A DNA stretch of 64,000 nt from Parvibaculum sp. (GTDB taxonomy: Bacteria; Pseudomonadota; Alphaproteobacteria; Parvibaculales; Parvibaculaceae): assembly GCA_017642695.1 (NCBI GenBank), contig JAEPQD010000001.1, positions 1,170,764-1,234,763 on the forward strand, read 5' to 3'. Both the position numbers and the translations under genes were made by a program. Of the stretch, positions 1-8,443 are shown one piece after another (position 1 is the stretch's first letter; each line of letters opens with the position of its first letter). Below the pieces are notes generated by a model. The model searched no databases, had not been told where the DNA came from, and saw nothing but the letters and a program-made list of their open reading frames with translations.

Positions 1-345
1 GACTGCGTCATGCGCCTTCGCTGCTTCGAGGCCCGCCAGCAGGCGCTTCTTCAGGAGCGCCCGGTCTTCAAGGAACGGTCCCATCAGCGCCGAATTGTCC
101 CCCATCTCGTCGCCACGAACGCCCTTGCCGTAAACATCCATCGCAAAGGCCGTGTAGCCGAGTGCAGCCATCTGCTCGGTGCGTGCCCTTGTGCCCTGGT
201 TGAGGCCGCTCCAGTCATGCGCGACCAGCACGCTGGCATGCTTCCCGCCATCCGCTGGATGTGCGATGTAGGCTTCGAAAGTTGTATCGCCGTCGCTGTA
301 GTCGACATAGGCGGTTTTGATGTTCGCGGCCATGTTTCGCCCCAT
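1..345 (-). CDS. Dienelactone hydrolase family protein (3' part outside window)
   Basis: The reverse strand reads an open frame from an ATG at 345 to the window edge, giving 115 residues starting MGRNMAANIKTAYVDYSDGD. It runs on through a VLVAHDWSGLN segment typical of the oxyanion region of dienelactone hydrolases (alpha/beta hydrolases with a Cys-Asp-His triad), followed by the helix TRARTEQMAALGYTAFAMDVYGKG. The catalytic Cys would lie beyond position 1 and cannot be checked. A second ATG at 333 is also possible. The gene is divergent from the FMN oxidase at 522. Family assignment rests on the N-terminal pattern only; the substrate is unknown. Confidence 0.7.
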   Translation of the reverse strand, partial: MGRNMAANIKTAYVDYSDGDTTFEAYIAHPADGGKHASVLVAHDWSGLNQGTRARTEQMAALGYTAFAMDVYGKGVRGDEMGDNSALMGPFLEDRALLKKRLLAGLEAAKAHDAV

Positions 346-521
346 GAAAAGTTTGTCGATTCTTGAACGCAAGGCTAAGCGGGCTTCCCCGATCGATCCA
401 GCGAATTGGCGACACCTGCGCCGAACTCGTTTATGAAAGGGCGTCGCGAGGAGCCGCCGGCACAAGGTGCTGAAGCTCCGGAACATTCTTGAGGGCGCCG
501 CGCGCGTCGAGGCTGGTTTCG

Positions 522-1670
522 ATGAATCTTTCCAGGTGTCACAACTTCAGGGACTTCCGTGAGCTGGCGCGCCGACGCCTGCCGTCCCCCATCTTCCACT
601 ACATCGATGGTGCGGCGGACGACGAATTGACCTACCGGCGCAACACCGCGGCCTATGAGGCGTGCGATCTCGTCCCGAACATTCTCGCCGGGGTGGAGAC
701 GGTTGACATGTCGACCACCATCTTCGGCAAGAAGCTCGCCATGCCCGTCTATTGCGCACCGACGGCGCTGCAGCGGCTGTTCCACCCGGATGGCGAGCGG
801 GCAGTGGCGCATGCGGCCGAGAAATACGGCACCATGTTCGGCGTCTCCTCGCTCGGCACGGTGAGTGTGGAAGAAATCGGTGCGATGATCGAAACGCCGA
901 AGATGTTCCAGTTCTATTTCCACAAGGATCGCGGTCTCAACGACAGCATGATCGATCGTGCAAAGGCCGCGAAGTTCGACGTGATGGCACTCACTGTCGA
1001 CACGATCACCGGTGGTAACCGCGAGCGCGATCTCATCACCGGCTTCACCTCGCCGCCGCGCCTCACCTTCAAGAGCTTGTTCAGTTTCGCCGCGCGGCCG
1101 CGCTGGGCGGTCAACTATCTGACTCATCCGAAAATGGAATTGCCGCACCTGCAGGACCATGTGCAGGAGGGCACCAATCTTGCGACATCGATCGGCAGTT
1201 ATTTCTCGACCATGCTGGATCAGTCGATGAGCTGGAAGGATGCCGAGGCGATCCGCGCAAAATGGGGTGGACATTTTGCGCTCAAGGGCGTGATGAGCGT
1301 CGCCGACGCGAAGCGCGCGGTCGATATCGGCTGCACCGGCATCATGGTGTCGAACCATGGTGGGCGGCAGCTCGACGGCTCGCGCAGCCCCTTCGACCAG
1401 CTCGCCGAGATTGTGGATGCGGTGGGCGACAAGATCGACGTGATCTGCGAGGGCGGAATCCAGCGCGGCACCCACGTGCTGAAGGCTCTCTCGCTCGGCG
1501 CCAAGGCCTGTTCGGGCGGTCGGCTCTATCTCTATGCGTTGGCGGCGGCCGGGCAGCCGGGCGTCGAGCGCGCGCTCGGCCTGATGCGCGAGGAGATCGA
1601 ACGAGACATGAAGCTGATGGGCGCTCGCACCATTGCCGACCTCAACCGCGGCAACCTGCGTTTTCGCTAG
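522..1670 (+). CDS. FMN-dependent alpha-hydroxy-acid oxidase / L-lactate dehydrogenase-like
   Basis: A 382-residue TIM-barrel flavoenzyme of the family that oxidises 2-hydroxy acids (lactate, glycolate, mandelate) to 2-oxo acids using FMN. Family landmarks are visible: the N-terminal FHYIDGAADDE segment, the FMN/substrate Lys in HFALKGVMS (about residue 255) and the catalytic base in SNHGGRQLDGS (His about residue 279), followed by the phosphate-binding end GGIQRGTHVLKALSLGAKAC. The frame opens at a TTG (489), but the ATG at 522 gives the usual family N-terminus, so I prefer it; neither has a strong Shine-Dalgarno. It ends overlapping the convergent radical SAM gene by 4 bp. The exact substrate cannot be told from sequence. 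Confidence 0.88.
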   Translation: MNLSRCHNFRDFRELARRRLPSPIFHYIDGAADDELTYRRNTAAYEACDLVPNILAGVETVDMSTTIFGKKLAMPVYCAPTALQRLFHPDGERAVAHAAEKYGTMFGVSSLGTVSVEEIGAMIETPKMFQFYFHKDRGLNDSMIDRAKAAKFDVMALTVDTITGGNRERDLITGFTSPPRLTFKSLFSFAARPRWAVNYLTHPKMELPHLQDHVQEGTNLATSIGSYFSTMLDQSMSWKDAEAIRAKWGGHFALKGVMSVADAKRAVDIGCTGIMVSNHGGRQLDGSRSPFDQLAEIVDAVGDKIDVICEGGIQRGTHVLKALSLGAKACSGGRLYLYALAAAGQPGVERALGLMREEIERDMKLMGARTIADLNRGNLRFR

Positions 1671-2617
1671 GCTGAGCAGTTCGCCCCGCCAAGGACGCAG
1701 AATTTCGCGCAGTGGCGGTGGTTGAGCTTCACCGTGCCTAGGCTTTCGGCGAGCGTTGCCCCGGTCTCGAACTGCGGGTCGTCCGGTAGCAGCGTGCAGG
1801 CGACGACGGCGGGTGCCGCCGCGCCCTTCCGTTTAACGACCATGCGGCTCGTTGCGCACATCATCGCGCCGGGATCGACATCGAGAATGCCCCAGCAGGC
1901 GGTAGTGATCTCCGGCACATCCGCTTCCTCGTCCATCTCGGGAAAGAGTACGAGTGTCGACGGGTCGCCGCCGTCGAGCCCAATCCCTTCCTTTTCGAAA
2001 ATCGCGATATAGCCCGTACGCTCCGTCGCTTCGTCTTCGCCGGAAGTCGTACGCCCGGCAATGGCGAGCGCGAAGCCATTTGCCGCGAGCCACCTCAGTC
2101 CTTCCATCGTCTTCTGGAAACTGCCCGCGCCCCGCTCAGCATCGTGCAGCGCTTCCGTGTAATGGTCTAGGCTCACGCGGAGCGTCAGCGCCGCACCGTA
2201 GCGCTCGCGCAACTCCATAAGTCCCTGCCTGATCTTCGGCCGCATCATCGGCTGCATCGCATTGGTGAGGATCAGCACCTTGTGCCCCCGCGAAAGAGCG
2301 TCCGCCGCCATGGCAAGCATGTCGGGATTCATGAAGGGCTCGCCCCCCGTGAAGCCGATTTCGGGCAGGTCGCTTCCGGAGACACGCGCGAGCGCCGCCG
2401 CCTCGTCGAGGAAACGTGCTGCCTCCGCTGCCGATATGTAGGAAAGGCGGTCCTCGGTCGGGCTCGAATGGATATAGCAGTTCGCACATTCGATGTTGCA
2501 GAGCGTGCCCGTGTTGATCCACAGCGTCTCAAGCCGCCGGAAGGCGACGGAGGCGCGCGCCTCGCCTTTGGCGGTCACATCCGGATGGCTGAACTGTTGC
2601 GGTGCCGAAGTGTTCAT
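1667..2617 (-). CDS. Radical SAM protein
   Basis: 316 residues. The radical SAM cluster motif is CNIECANC with cysteines at 40, 44 and 47 (CxxxCxxC), followed by the GGEPF motif (in FTGGEPFMNPD) that contacts S-adenosylmethionine. The C-terminus has further cysteines (HCAKFCVLGGANC) that could ligate an auxiliary cluster, as in SPASM/twitch-type enzymes, but the spacing is not a standard SPASM pattern. No peptide precursor or obvious substrate gene is adjacent, so its reaction is unknown. It overlaps the FMN oxidase stop by 4 bp (tail to tail) and is divergent from the DUF2804 gene across about 85 bp. Confidence 0.85.
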   Translation of the reverse strand: MNTSAPQQFSHPDVTAKGEARASVAFRRLETLWINTGTLCNIECANCYIHSSPTEDRLSYISAAEAARFLDEAAALARVSGSDLPEIGFTGGEPFMNPDMLAMAADALSRGHKVLILTNAMQPMMRPKIRQGLMELRERYGAALTLRVSLDHYTEALHDAERGAGSFQKTMEGLRWLAANGFALAIAGRTTSGEDEATERTGYIAIFEKEGIGLDGGDPSTLVLFPEMDEEADVPEITTACWGILDVDPGAMMCATSRMVVKRKGAAAPAVVACTLLPDDPQFETGATLAESLGTVKLNHRHCAKFCVLGGANCSA

Positions 2618-2703
2618 GCGGCGAAGCTAGCATCCCGGCAAATCCTGACCATTCACAAATCCGGGAGGATCGCTACTCTGCGCGCAACGAGAAGAGGGAA
2701 ACG

Positions 2704-3723
2704 ATGCAGCATGAACTGACCGGCGGCGATCTTCTGGACGGTGAGGGCCGCCTTGCCGAGGCCGGCTGGGCGCGCGGGGAGGCGAAGCGGTACAGCCGCA
2801 GCGCCATCCGCGCGCCGTGGTATCGCATCAAGGAATGGGACTATTACTGCGTCCTGAACGATGACTACGGCTTTGCCTGTGTCGTCGCCGACAACGGCTA
2901 CATGGGCCTCCTGAACGCCGTGTGGCTCGATTTCGCGAAGCCCGGCGCGACCGAGGAAGGCATCATCCTGCCTTTTCCGCGCGGCCGCATGAAGTTGCCG
3001 GAAAGCGCCGATGCGGGCGACATCGTCCAGCATCATGCGAAGCTCGACATCGCCTTCCGCCATGAGCCGGGCGGCCGCAGGCTGACGCTCGACTATCCGG
3101 GCTTCGGAAAGGGGAAGGGTCTCAAGGCGGAAATCCACCTCGATCAGCCCGCGATGGACCGCATGACGATCGCGACGCCTTTCGCCGGTGCGCCCACGGC
3201 CTTCTACTACAATCAGAAGATCAACTGCATGCCGGCAGGCGGCAGCGTCACGGTCGGCGGGGAGACTTTCTCCTTCGAGCCGTCATCCGCTTTCGGCGTG
3301 CTCGACTGGGGGCGCGGCGTCTGGACCTATGACAATATCTGGTACTGGGGTTCGGCGTCTGGCGTCGCGGAAGGAAAGCCCTTCGGCTTCAACATCGGCT
3401 ATGGCTTCGGCGACACTTCGGCGGCCTCCGAGAACATGATCTTCTTCGATGGCCGGGCCCACAAGTTCGACCGGGTAACCTTCCACATCCCGGAAGGGAC
3501 CTTCGACGGCGCCCCCTGGTCGTTCACCAGCAACGACGGCCGCTTCGAAATGACCTTCGAGCCGATCATCGACCGGCACAGTGCCGTCGACCTGAAGCTG
3601 CTGCGCTCGATCCAGCACCAGGTCTTCGGCCGTTTCTCGGGCACGGCTGTACTCGACGACGGCAGGCGGATCGAGGTGAAGGACTTTCTGGGATTCGCCG
3701 AGGAAGTGCGCAACCGATGGTAG
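2704..3723 (+). CDS. DUF2804 domain-containing protein
   Basis: 339 residues. The ATG at 2704 is chosen because a purine-rich GAGAAGAGGG stretch precedes it; the open frame extends upstream to 2602 into the divergent promoter region, which is not coding. The protein shows the DUF2804 pattern of a two-lobed beta-rich fold: an N-terminal WYRIKEWDYYCVL segment and later FYYNQKINCMPAGG, GVLDWGRGVWTY and GFNIGYGFGDTS blocks. No signal peptide or membrane segment is seen. Its function is unknown; the fold resembles lipocalin-like hydratases of the CrtC/AttH class, which is inference only. Confidence 0.85.
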   Translation: MQHELTGGDLLDGEGRLAEAGWARGEAKRYSRSAIRAPWYRIKEWDYYCVLNDDYGFACVVADNGYMGLLNAVWLDFAKPGATEEGIILPFPRGRMKLPESADAGDIVQHHAKLDIAFRHEPGGRRLTLDYPGFGKGKGLKAEIHLDQPAMDRMTIATPFAGAPTAFYYNQKINCMPAGGSVTVGGETFSFEPSSAFGVLDWGRGVWTYDNIWYWGSASGVAEGKPFGFNIGYGFGDTSAASENMIFFDGRAHKFDRVTFHIPEGTFDGAPWSFTSNDGRFEMTFEPIIDRHSAVDLKLLRSIQHQVFGRFSGTAVLDDGRRIEVKDFLGFAEEVRNRW

Positions 3724-3778
3724 GTCAGACGCCGGGCTTGCGAAAACGCCGCCGAAACCGTAACTAATCTTGTGCCGG

Positions 3779-3852
3779 GCGGGTGTAGCTCAATGGTAGA
3801 GCAGAAGCTTCCCAAGCTTACGACGAGGGTTCGATTCCCTTCACCCGCTCCA
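3779..3852 (+). tRNA. tRNA-Gly (anticodon CCC)
   Basis: A 74-nt cloverleaf with encoded CCA. The acceptor stem GCGGGTG pairs with CACCCGC. The D arm is GCTC-AATGGTA-GAGC. The anticodon loop TTCCCAA at 3811-3817 gives CCC, and the T arm is GAGGG-TTCGATT-CCCTT. The outermost pair of the anticodon stem (G3806/A3822) is a mismatch. No flanking direct repeat or integrase suggests use as an integration site. Confidence 0.96.
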
Positions 3853-3944
3853 GTTTCCCTGCCGCGTCGATCCTGCCTTGCCGCCGCGAGAATTTCTCAC
3901 CGGATTCAACGGCTTGCGCGCCCGGCTGGCAGGCCGCTGAATAT

Positions 3945-3961
3945 TGACATATATAGTGTCA
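3945..3961. promoter_or_regulatory. Dyad operator candidate upstream of the tandem DsbA-like gene
   Basis: TGACA-tatatag-TGTCA is a perfect 5-bp inverted repeat with a 7-bp AT-rich centre, in a region otherwise GC-rich, 42 bp before the start codon at 4003. The left arm overlaps a TTGACA hexamer (3944-3949), so a dimeric repressor such as a TetR or MarR protein bound here could block a promoter. No regulator gene adjoins it, so the binding protein is unknown. Confidence 0.4.
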
Positions 3962-4002
3962 TAAATTTCAACGGCGGGTGACGCCGGGCGGGAGGAACAG
4001 GA

Positions 4003-5316
4003 ATGGTGAAGGCCTTTATCAGCCGCAACGCGTCGTCCCTCCTGACGAGCCGCGCCCTGCGCAACACGCGCCGCGCGCTTTTCGCGCTCCGCCGCCGGCT
4101 CACGGGTGGCACGCCCACGGTTCACTATTTCCATCAAGCGGACGATCCCTACAGCCATGTCGCGGTGCAGATGCTTGCGCCGCTGCGCGAGCGCTACCGC
4201 GTGGCGATCAAGGTCTGGCTCGTCGCGCCGCCGGACGAGGCGGCCGCACCCGAAATGGAGTTGCTGAAATCTTACGGACGTCGAGACGCGGCGCGTCTTG
4301 CCCGCGAATACGGTCTCGATTTTCCGGAAGGTGCGGCAGCGCCGGACCCCGCACTTGCCGCGCGCTGCACCGCACTTCTCGCGCAGGCGATCCGCAAGAA
4401 GAGTTTCACGGAAATCGCGGTCGCGTCCGGACGCGCGCTCTGGACGGGAGACGAAGCGGCGCTTTCAGCACTTGAAAAGGAACACGGCGCCGCCTCGGCC
4501 CGCGACACCGAAAGAGCCGTCGCTCGCGGTACGGCGAAGCGCAGGAAGCTCGGCCATTATCTGAGCGGCATGTTCTGCTTTGAGGGGGAGTGGTACTGGG
4601 GTGTCGACCGCCTTAACTATCTGGAGGAGCGTCTCGCGGAAGCGGGCCTCGATCGCGCAGCCGGAACGCCGATGCTCGCGCCCTGGCGTGACCTCGAGCT
4701 TGCGCCGCCGCCGGCGAGCACGCATTGCCCCGTCATCGACTACTGGTTCTCTTTCCGCAGCCCCTATTCTTGGATCTCCGTCCCGCGCATGCGGAAGCTC
4801 GCACGTCATTACAACGCCGACCTCCGGCTTCGCTTTGTGCTGCCGATGGTGATGCGCGGCCTTCCCGTGCCGGGGCGGAAGCGTCTCTACATCATGCTCG
4901 ACACGAAGCGTGAGGCGGAACGCGCGGGCATTCCCTTCGGCACGGTCGTGGATTCGGTAGGCGCCGGCGCAGAACGCGCGCTTGCCGTGCTCCACAAGGC
5001 GATCCCGCTCGGCAAGGGCGAGGAATTCGCGGAGTCGGGGTGCCGTGCCGTCTTCGCCGACGGCATTGACATCGCCTCCGACAGCGGCCTCATGCGTGCC
5101 GCGAAACGCGCCGGTCTCTCGCCGGAAACCGTGACGGAAGCGCTTGCCGACGAAAGCTGGCGCGATGCGGTGGAGGAAAACCGGCAGGCCCTCTTCGAGG
5201 CGGGGCTCTGGGGTGTGCCCTCCTTCCGGGTCGACGGCCTGCCCGCCCATTGGGGGCAGGACCGCTTCTGGGCGCTGGAGCAGGACATTCGCGCCTCTCT
5301 CGAGGCCCGTCCCTAG
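4003..5316 (+). CDS. Tandem DsbA / 2-hydroxychromene-2-carboxylate isomerase-like protein
   Basis: 437 residues, about twice the length of a single DsbA-fold HCCA isomerase, with two related halves. The first begins TVHYFHQADDPYSHVAVQML (near residue 45). The second begins PVIDYWFSFRSPYSWISVPRM (near 245) and ends with WGVPSFRVDGLPAHWGQDR, the cis-Pro GVPSF signature of the family. Both start motifs carry the F-x-x-x-D/S-P-Y-S pattern where this class keeps a serine or proline rather than the CxxC of true disulfide oxidoreductases. GGAGG stands 8 bp before the ATG. A role in glutathione-linked isomerisation or transferase chemistry is likely from the family; the substrate is unknown. Confidence 0.8.
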   Translation: MVKAFISRNASSLLTSRALRNTRRALFALRRRLTGGTPTVHYFHQADDPYSHVAVQMLAPLRERYRVAIKVWLVAPPDEAAAPEMELLKSYGRRDAARLAREYGLDFPEGAAAPDPALAARCTALLAQAIRKKSFTEIAVASGRALWTGDEAALSALEKEHGAASARDTERAVARGTAKRRKLGHYLSGMFCFEGEWYWGVDRLNYLEERLAEAGLDRAAGTPMLAPWRDLELAPPPASTHCPVIDYWFSFRSPYSWISVPRMRKLARHYNADLRLRFVLPMVMRGLPVPGRKRLYIMLDTKREAERAGIPFGTVVDSVGAGAERALAVLHKAIPLGKGEEFAESGCRAVFADGIDIASDSGLMRAAKRAGLSPETVTEALADESWRDAVEENRQALFEAGLWGVPSFRVDGLPAHWGQDRFWALEQDIRASLEARP

Positions 5317-5424
5317 GCGGGTTGGGACCGGCCATATGGTCCAAACGGGTCATGCGGGGCCCGCTCGGCCGAGCCATCATTCTTTCCGGACACCACCTTT
5401 CACCCTGATTCCGGGAGGGCGCAA

Positions 5425-5520
5425 ATGGGGCTGGCACGACATTTCGCCGTCGGGGCGCTTGGAACCCTGCTTGGCTTGTTTTTCTTCTTGGCAATAGCGG
5501 CGGGTTCGCTCCTCGTCTGA
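5425..5520 (+). CDS. Putative 31-residue single-pass membrane peptide
   Basis: A short frame, MGLARHFAVGALGTLLGLFF and onward, ends at a TGA at 5518-5520. A GGGAGG Shine-Dalgarno precedes the ATG by about 6 nt. Residues 8 to 30 form one hydrophobic helix preceded by Arg and His, the usual form of small membrane proteins. It lies between the tandem DsbA-like gene and the convergent DUF4412 gene. No family is recognised; such a frame can occur by chance, so the call rests on the ribosome-binding site and hydrophobic pattern. Confidence 0.4.
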   Translation: MGLARHFAVGALGTLLGLFFFLAIAAGSLLV

Positions 5521-5533
5521 GCGCCGCGCCGCT

Positions 5534-6157
5534 TCAGAAGGGCGGCGCGCCGGGGAAGCCGCCGCCGCTCATCATGCCCTGCATACCGGCTGGCATCTTC
5601 ATTGGCGTGACGCCCGCAGGCAGTTCGAAAAGCGAGGCCTCTTGGTCGCCGCGCTTCAGGTCCTTGAGGATCATGGAGAAGCTGCCATTCGCACTTTCGC
5701 CTTCGGCTTTAACGGGAATGCCGTCATCCGTCACCCACACAAGCGCATCGGTAATGCCGTTTTCTTCGTTCGGTTCGATGCGATAGCGCGTGGTGGCTTC
5801 GCCTTCGACGATGTCGCTGCCTTCTTCCGTTGCTTCGACGCCAGCGGCGATATTATCGAAGCCGTATTTTGCGGCCGCTGCCTCGTCCATTTCCATCGCC
5901 ATGTTCATGTCGGGCATGTACATGAGCAAACGGCCCTCCTCCGGCTTGACGATCGACACCTGGCGCATGCCCTGCATCGTCATCTCCCAACGCTCGTTGC
6001 CATTCTCCGAATAAAGCTTGCCGGAAATCTCGGTGCCGCCGGCCTTCACGATGCGTGTCGCGCTGTAGCCGGTCTGCGGCGGTGTGAGCGTCGTCGCGGC
6101 GGTGGGTAGGGCAATGAAAACACATGCCAGAACCGCAAGCAGATGCACGAAACGCAT
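5534..6157 (-). CDS. Exported DUF4412-type protein
   Basis: 207 residues. The ATG at 6157 is preceded by GGAGGAG and opens a signal peptide (MRFVHLLAVLACVFIALPTA, cleavage expected near ATT/TLTP), so the protein is exported. The mature part is beta-rich and Met-rich (MQGMRQV, MYMPDMNMAMEMD, MKMPAGMQGMM), with the DUF4412-like pattern of an outer-membrane lipoprotein-sorting-like sheet that holds a hydrophobic ligand or metal. The frame continues upstream to 6253 but that part lacks a ribosome-binding site. Function is unknown; the methionine clusters might bind copper, but there is no supporting neighbour. Confidence 0.75.
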   Translation of the reverse strand: MRFVHLLAVLACVFIALPTAATTLTPPQTGYSATRIVKAGGTEISGKLYSENGNERWEMTMQGMRQVSIVKPEEGRLLMYMPDMNMAMEMDEAAAAKYGFDNIAAGVEATEEGSDIVEGEATTRYRIEPNEENGITDALVWVTDDGIPVKAEGESANGSFSMILKDLKRGDQEASLFELPAGVTPMKMPAGMQGMMSGGGFPGAPPF

Positions 6158-6368
6158 TGGGTCTCCTCCTCCTGGTCTGCCCCCGCAGCGTTGCTTGGAC
6201 TCTAGCCTTCTTTGCCGCGCGGCGAAACGCTTTAGCCGGCATGGGTTGGTCATGTCGATGAGCTATGCAATGCTGCACGCGAAATCACATAACTCCACAA
6301 CAGCCGGACGGCGACCTCCTTCGCCGTCTTTCGTCCTTTTTATTCGATACCCCCGGAAGGAGAACGGA

Positions 6369-8354
6369 ATGGCCAACGAGGGAAGTGGCTCGAAAAAGCC
6401 CCGGTTTTTTGAGGCGAACGTTCCCGTGTTCGTCGGTTCCGCGGTGCTGATCTTCGCCGCTCTCGCTTTTGCCGTGCGCGACCCGGAAGATGCCTCGGCC
6501 ATCTTCGCGGCCATACAGTCATGGATCGTTCACGAGATGGGCTGGTTCTATGTCGCTTCGGTGGCGACTTTTCTCGTCTTTGCGATCGGTATTGCCGCAA
6601 GTTCCATGGGGACGATCCGCCTCGGACCGGACGATGCCTCGCCCGACTTCTCCACGACGTCCTGGTTCGCCATGCTCTTCAGCGCGGGCATGGGCATTGG
6701 CATCATGTTCTATGGCGTTGCGGAACCTGTTCTCCACTTCGCGTCGCCGCCGGTGGGCGAGGGAGGCACGGTGGAAGCTGCGCGCAAAGCGATGCAGCTT
6801 TCCTTTTTCCACTGGGGTCTTCACGCATGGGCGATCTACGCCGTGATGGGCCTCGCACTTGCCTATTTCTCGTTTCGGCGTGGACTGCCGCTCACGGTCC
6901 GCTCCGCGCTCTATCCCCTGATCGGCGACCGCATCTATGGCTGGATGGGGCATGTCGTCGACATCTTCGCCGTCTTCGGCACCATGTTCGGCGTTGCGAC
7001 CTCGCTCGGCCTTGGCGTCATGCAGGTCAATGCGGGCCTCAACTATCTGCTCGGTATCGAGATGGGTATCGACGTGCAGCTCGCGCTGATCGCAGGCATT
7101 ACGCTGCTCGCGACGCTATCCGTTGTTTCCGGCATCAACGCAGGCATCCGCCGTCTTTCCGAACTCAATCTGGCGCTTGCGATCCTTCTGATGGTCTTCG
7201 TGCTCGCGGTCGGCCCGACAGTTTTCCTCCTTCAGGCGACGATGCAGAACACCGGCGCCTATCTGAGCGAGATCGTGAGCAAGACCTTCACGCTCTATGC
7301 CTACCAGCCCAACGATTGGATCGGCGGCTGGACGCTCTTCTACTGGGGCTGGTGGATTTCCTGGTCGCCTTTTGTCGGCATGTTCATTGCGCGCGTATCG
7401 CGCGGTCGCACCATACGTGAATTCGTGATCGGCGTTCTGCTGGTGCCCTCCGGCTTCACCTTTCTCTGGTTCACCGTCTTTGGCAACACCGCGCTCGCCA
7501 TGCAGCTCGACGGCACGGCGCAGATGGTCGACGCCGTGCAGGCGGATGTTGCGGTCGCGCTCTTCCAGTTCCTTGGCCATCTCCCGCTTGCGTCCATCTC
7601 CATGACCATCGCGACGCTGCTTGTCGTTACCTTTTTTGTCACCTCGTCCGATTCCGGCAGTCTGGTCATCGACATCATCACCTCCGGCGGCGAACCTGAG
7701 CCGCCGGTCTGGCAGCGTGTCTTCTGGGCGCTGATGGAAGGTGTCGTTGCGGCGGTGTTGCTTCTCGCCGGCGGGCTCGCGGCGCTGCAGACCGGTGCCA
7801 TCGCGAGCGGCTTTCCTCTTGCGCTCATTCTTCTCGTGGTCTGCTATGGGCTTTTCACGGCGCTGCGCCACGAAATGCAGAGGCAGGAAAGCCTGCAGGC
7901 GGTCACGCCTTCGGTCGCCGGCCATCCGTCCATGCCGTGGAAACAGCGCCTCGGTGTCCTTCTCCATCAGCCGAGTCGCGCCCGCGCGCTCGCCTTCATG
8001 AAGGAAGCGGTCGCTCCCGCCCTGAAGGAAGTTGCAGAGGAGATTCGTGGACGCGGCCTTGTGGCGGATGTGGAGATCGGCGAGCGGGAGGCGGTTCTGA
8101 CGATCTCGCATGGCAGCGAGGACGAGTTCCACTATGGCGTGTCGTTGCGCAGCGTTCCCATACCGAGTTTCGCTATCACGGCGCTTGAGGGCGAACGCGA
8201 AGGGCCGGACAGGACATGGCGAGCCGAGGTCTCGCTTCGCGAGGGCGGACAACGCTACGACATACTTGGCTACACCAAGGACCAGGTAATCGCCGATTTG
8301 CTCGGCCAGTACGAGCGCCACATGCACTACCTGCATCTCCATGTCGCGAGCTAA
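6369..8354 (+). CDS. BCCT family betaine/choline/carnitine transporter
   Basis: 661 residues with about 12 membrane helices. The BCCT signatures are plain: GMGIGIMFYGVAEPVLHF near helix 3, and the Trp-rich WTLFYWGWWISWSPF followed by GMFIARVSRGRTIREFV in helices 8 and 9. These transporters take up quaternary ammonium compounds (choline, glycine betaine, carnitine) with Na+ or H+. The C-terminal 150 residues are a long soluble tail, as in BetT-type members, where the tail senses osmotic strength. GGAAGGAG precedes the ATG at 6369; the frame reaches back to 6084 but that part is the divergent promoter region. Substrate choice within the family cannot be fixed from the sequence. Confidence 0.93.
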   Translation: MANEGSGSKKPRFFEANVPVFVGSAVLIFAALAFAVRDPEDASAIFAAIQSWIVHEMGWFYVASVATFLVFAIGIAASSMGTIRLGPDDASPDFSTTSWFAMLFSAGMGIGIMFYGVAEPVLHFASPPVGEGGTVEAARKAMQLSFFHWGLHAWAIYAVMGLALAYFSFRRGLPLTVRSALYPLIGDRIYGWMGHVVDIFAVFGTMFGVATSLGLGVMQVNAGLNYLLGIEMGIDVQLALIAGITLLATLSVVSGINAGIRRLSELNLALAILLMVFVLAVGPTVFLLQATMQNTGAYLSEIVSKTFTLYAYQPNDWIGGWTLFYWGWWISWSPFVGMFIARVSRGRTIREFVIGVLLVPSGFTFLWFTVFGNTALAMQLDGTAQMVDAVQADVAVALFQFLGHLPLASISMTIATLLVVTFFVTSSDSGSLVIDIITSGGEPEPPVWQRVFWALMEGVVAAVLLLAGGLAALQTGAIASGFPLALILLVVCYGLFTALRHEMQRQESLQAVTPSVAGHPSMPWKQRLGVLLHQPSRARALAFMKEAVAPALKEVAEEIRGRGLVADVEIGEREAVLTISHGSEDEFHYGVSLRSVPIPSFAITALEGEREGPDRTWRAEVSLREGGQRYDILGYTKDQVIADLLGQYERHMHYLHLHVAS

Positions 8355-8397
8355 CGGGCCCTGTCTGGTAGAGGCGGCCGCTCATCGTCTATAAAGA

Positions 8398-8430
8398 CTG
8401 GCGGCGGGCGGATTGGCCGTCCGCCGCCAG
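8398..8430. terminator. Strong GC hairpin between the transporter and the acyl-CoA synthetase gene
   Basis: CTGGCGGCGGGCGG, loop ATTGG, then CCGTCCGCCGCCAG form a 14-bp stem with one mismatch. It lies 43 bp after the BCCT stop and 13 bp before the next start codon. There is no T-run after it, so it may be a factor-assisted terminator, an mRNA-end stabiliser, or a structure in the leader of the downstream gene. Confidence 0.45.
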
Positions 8431-8443
8431 CCGCCGGAGTGCC

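Noticed and set aside
375-1475. 366-codon reverse frame opposite the FMN oxidase
   Set aside because: Low-complexity His/Arg/Glu composition typical of antisense shadow; forward frame has all catalytic motifs.
3779-3852. tRNA-Gly as a phage or island integration site
   Set aside because: No integrase, no repeated tRNA 3' end downstream and no change in gene style after it.
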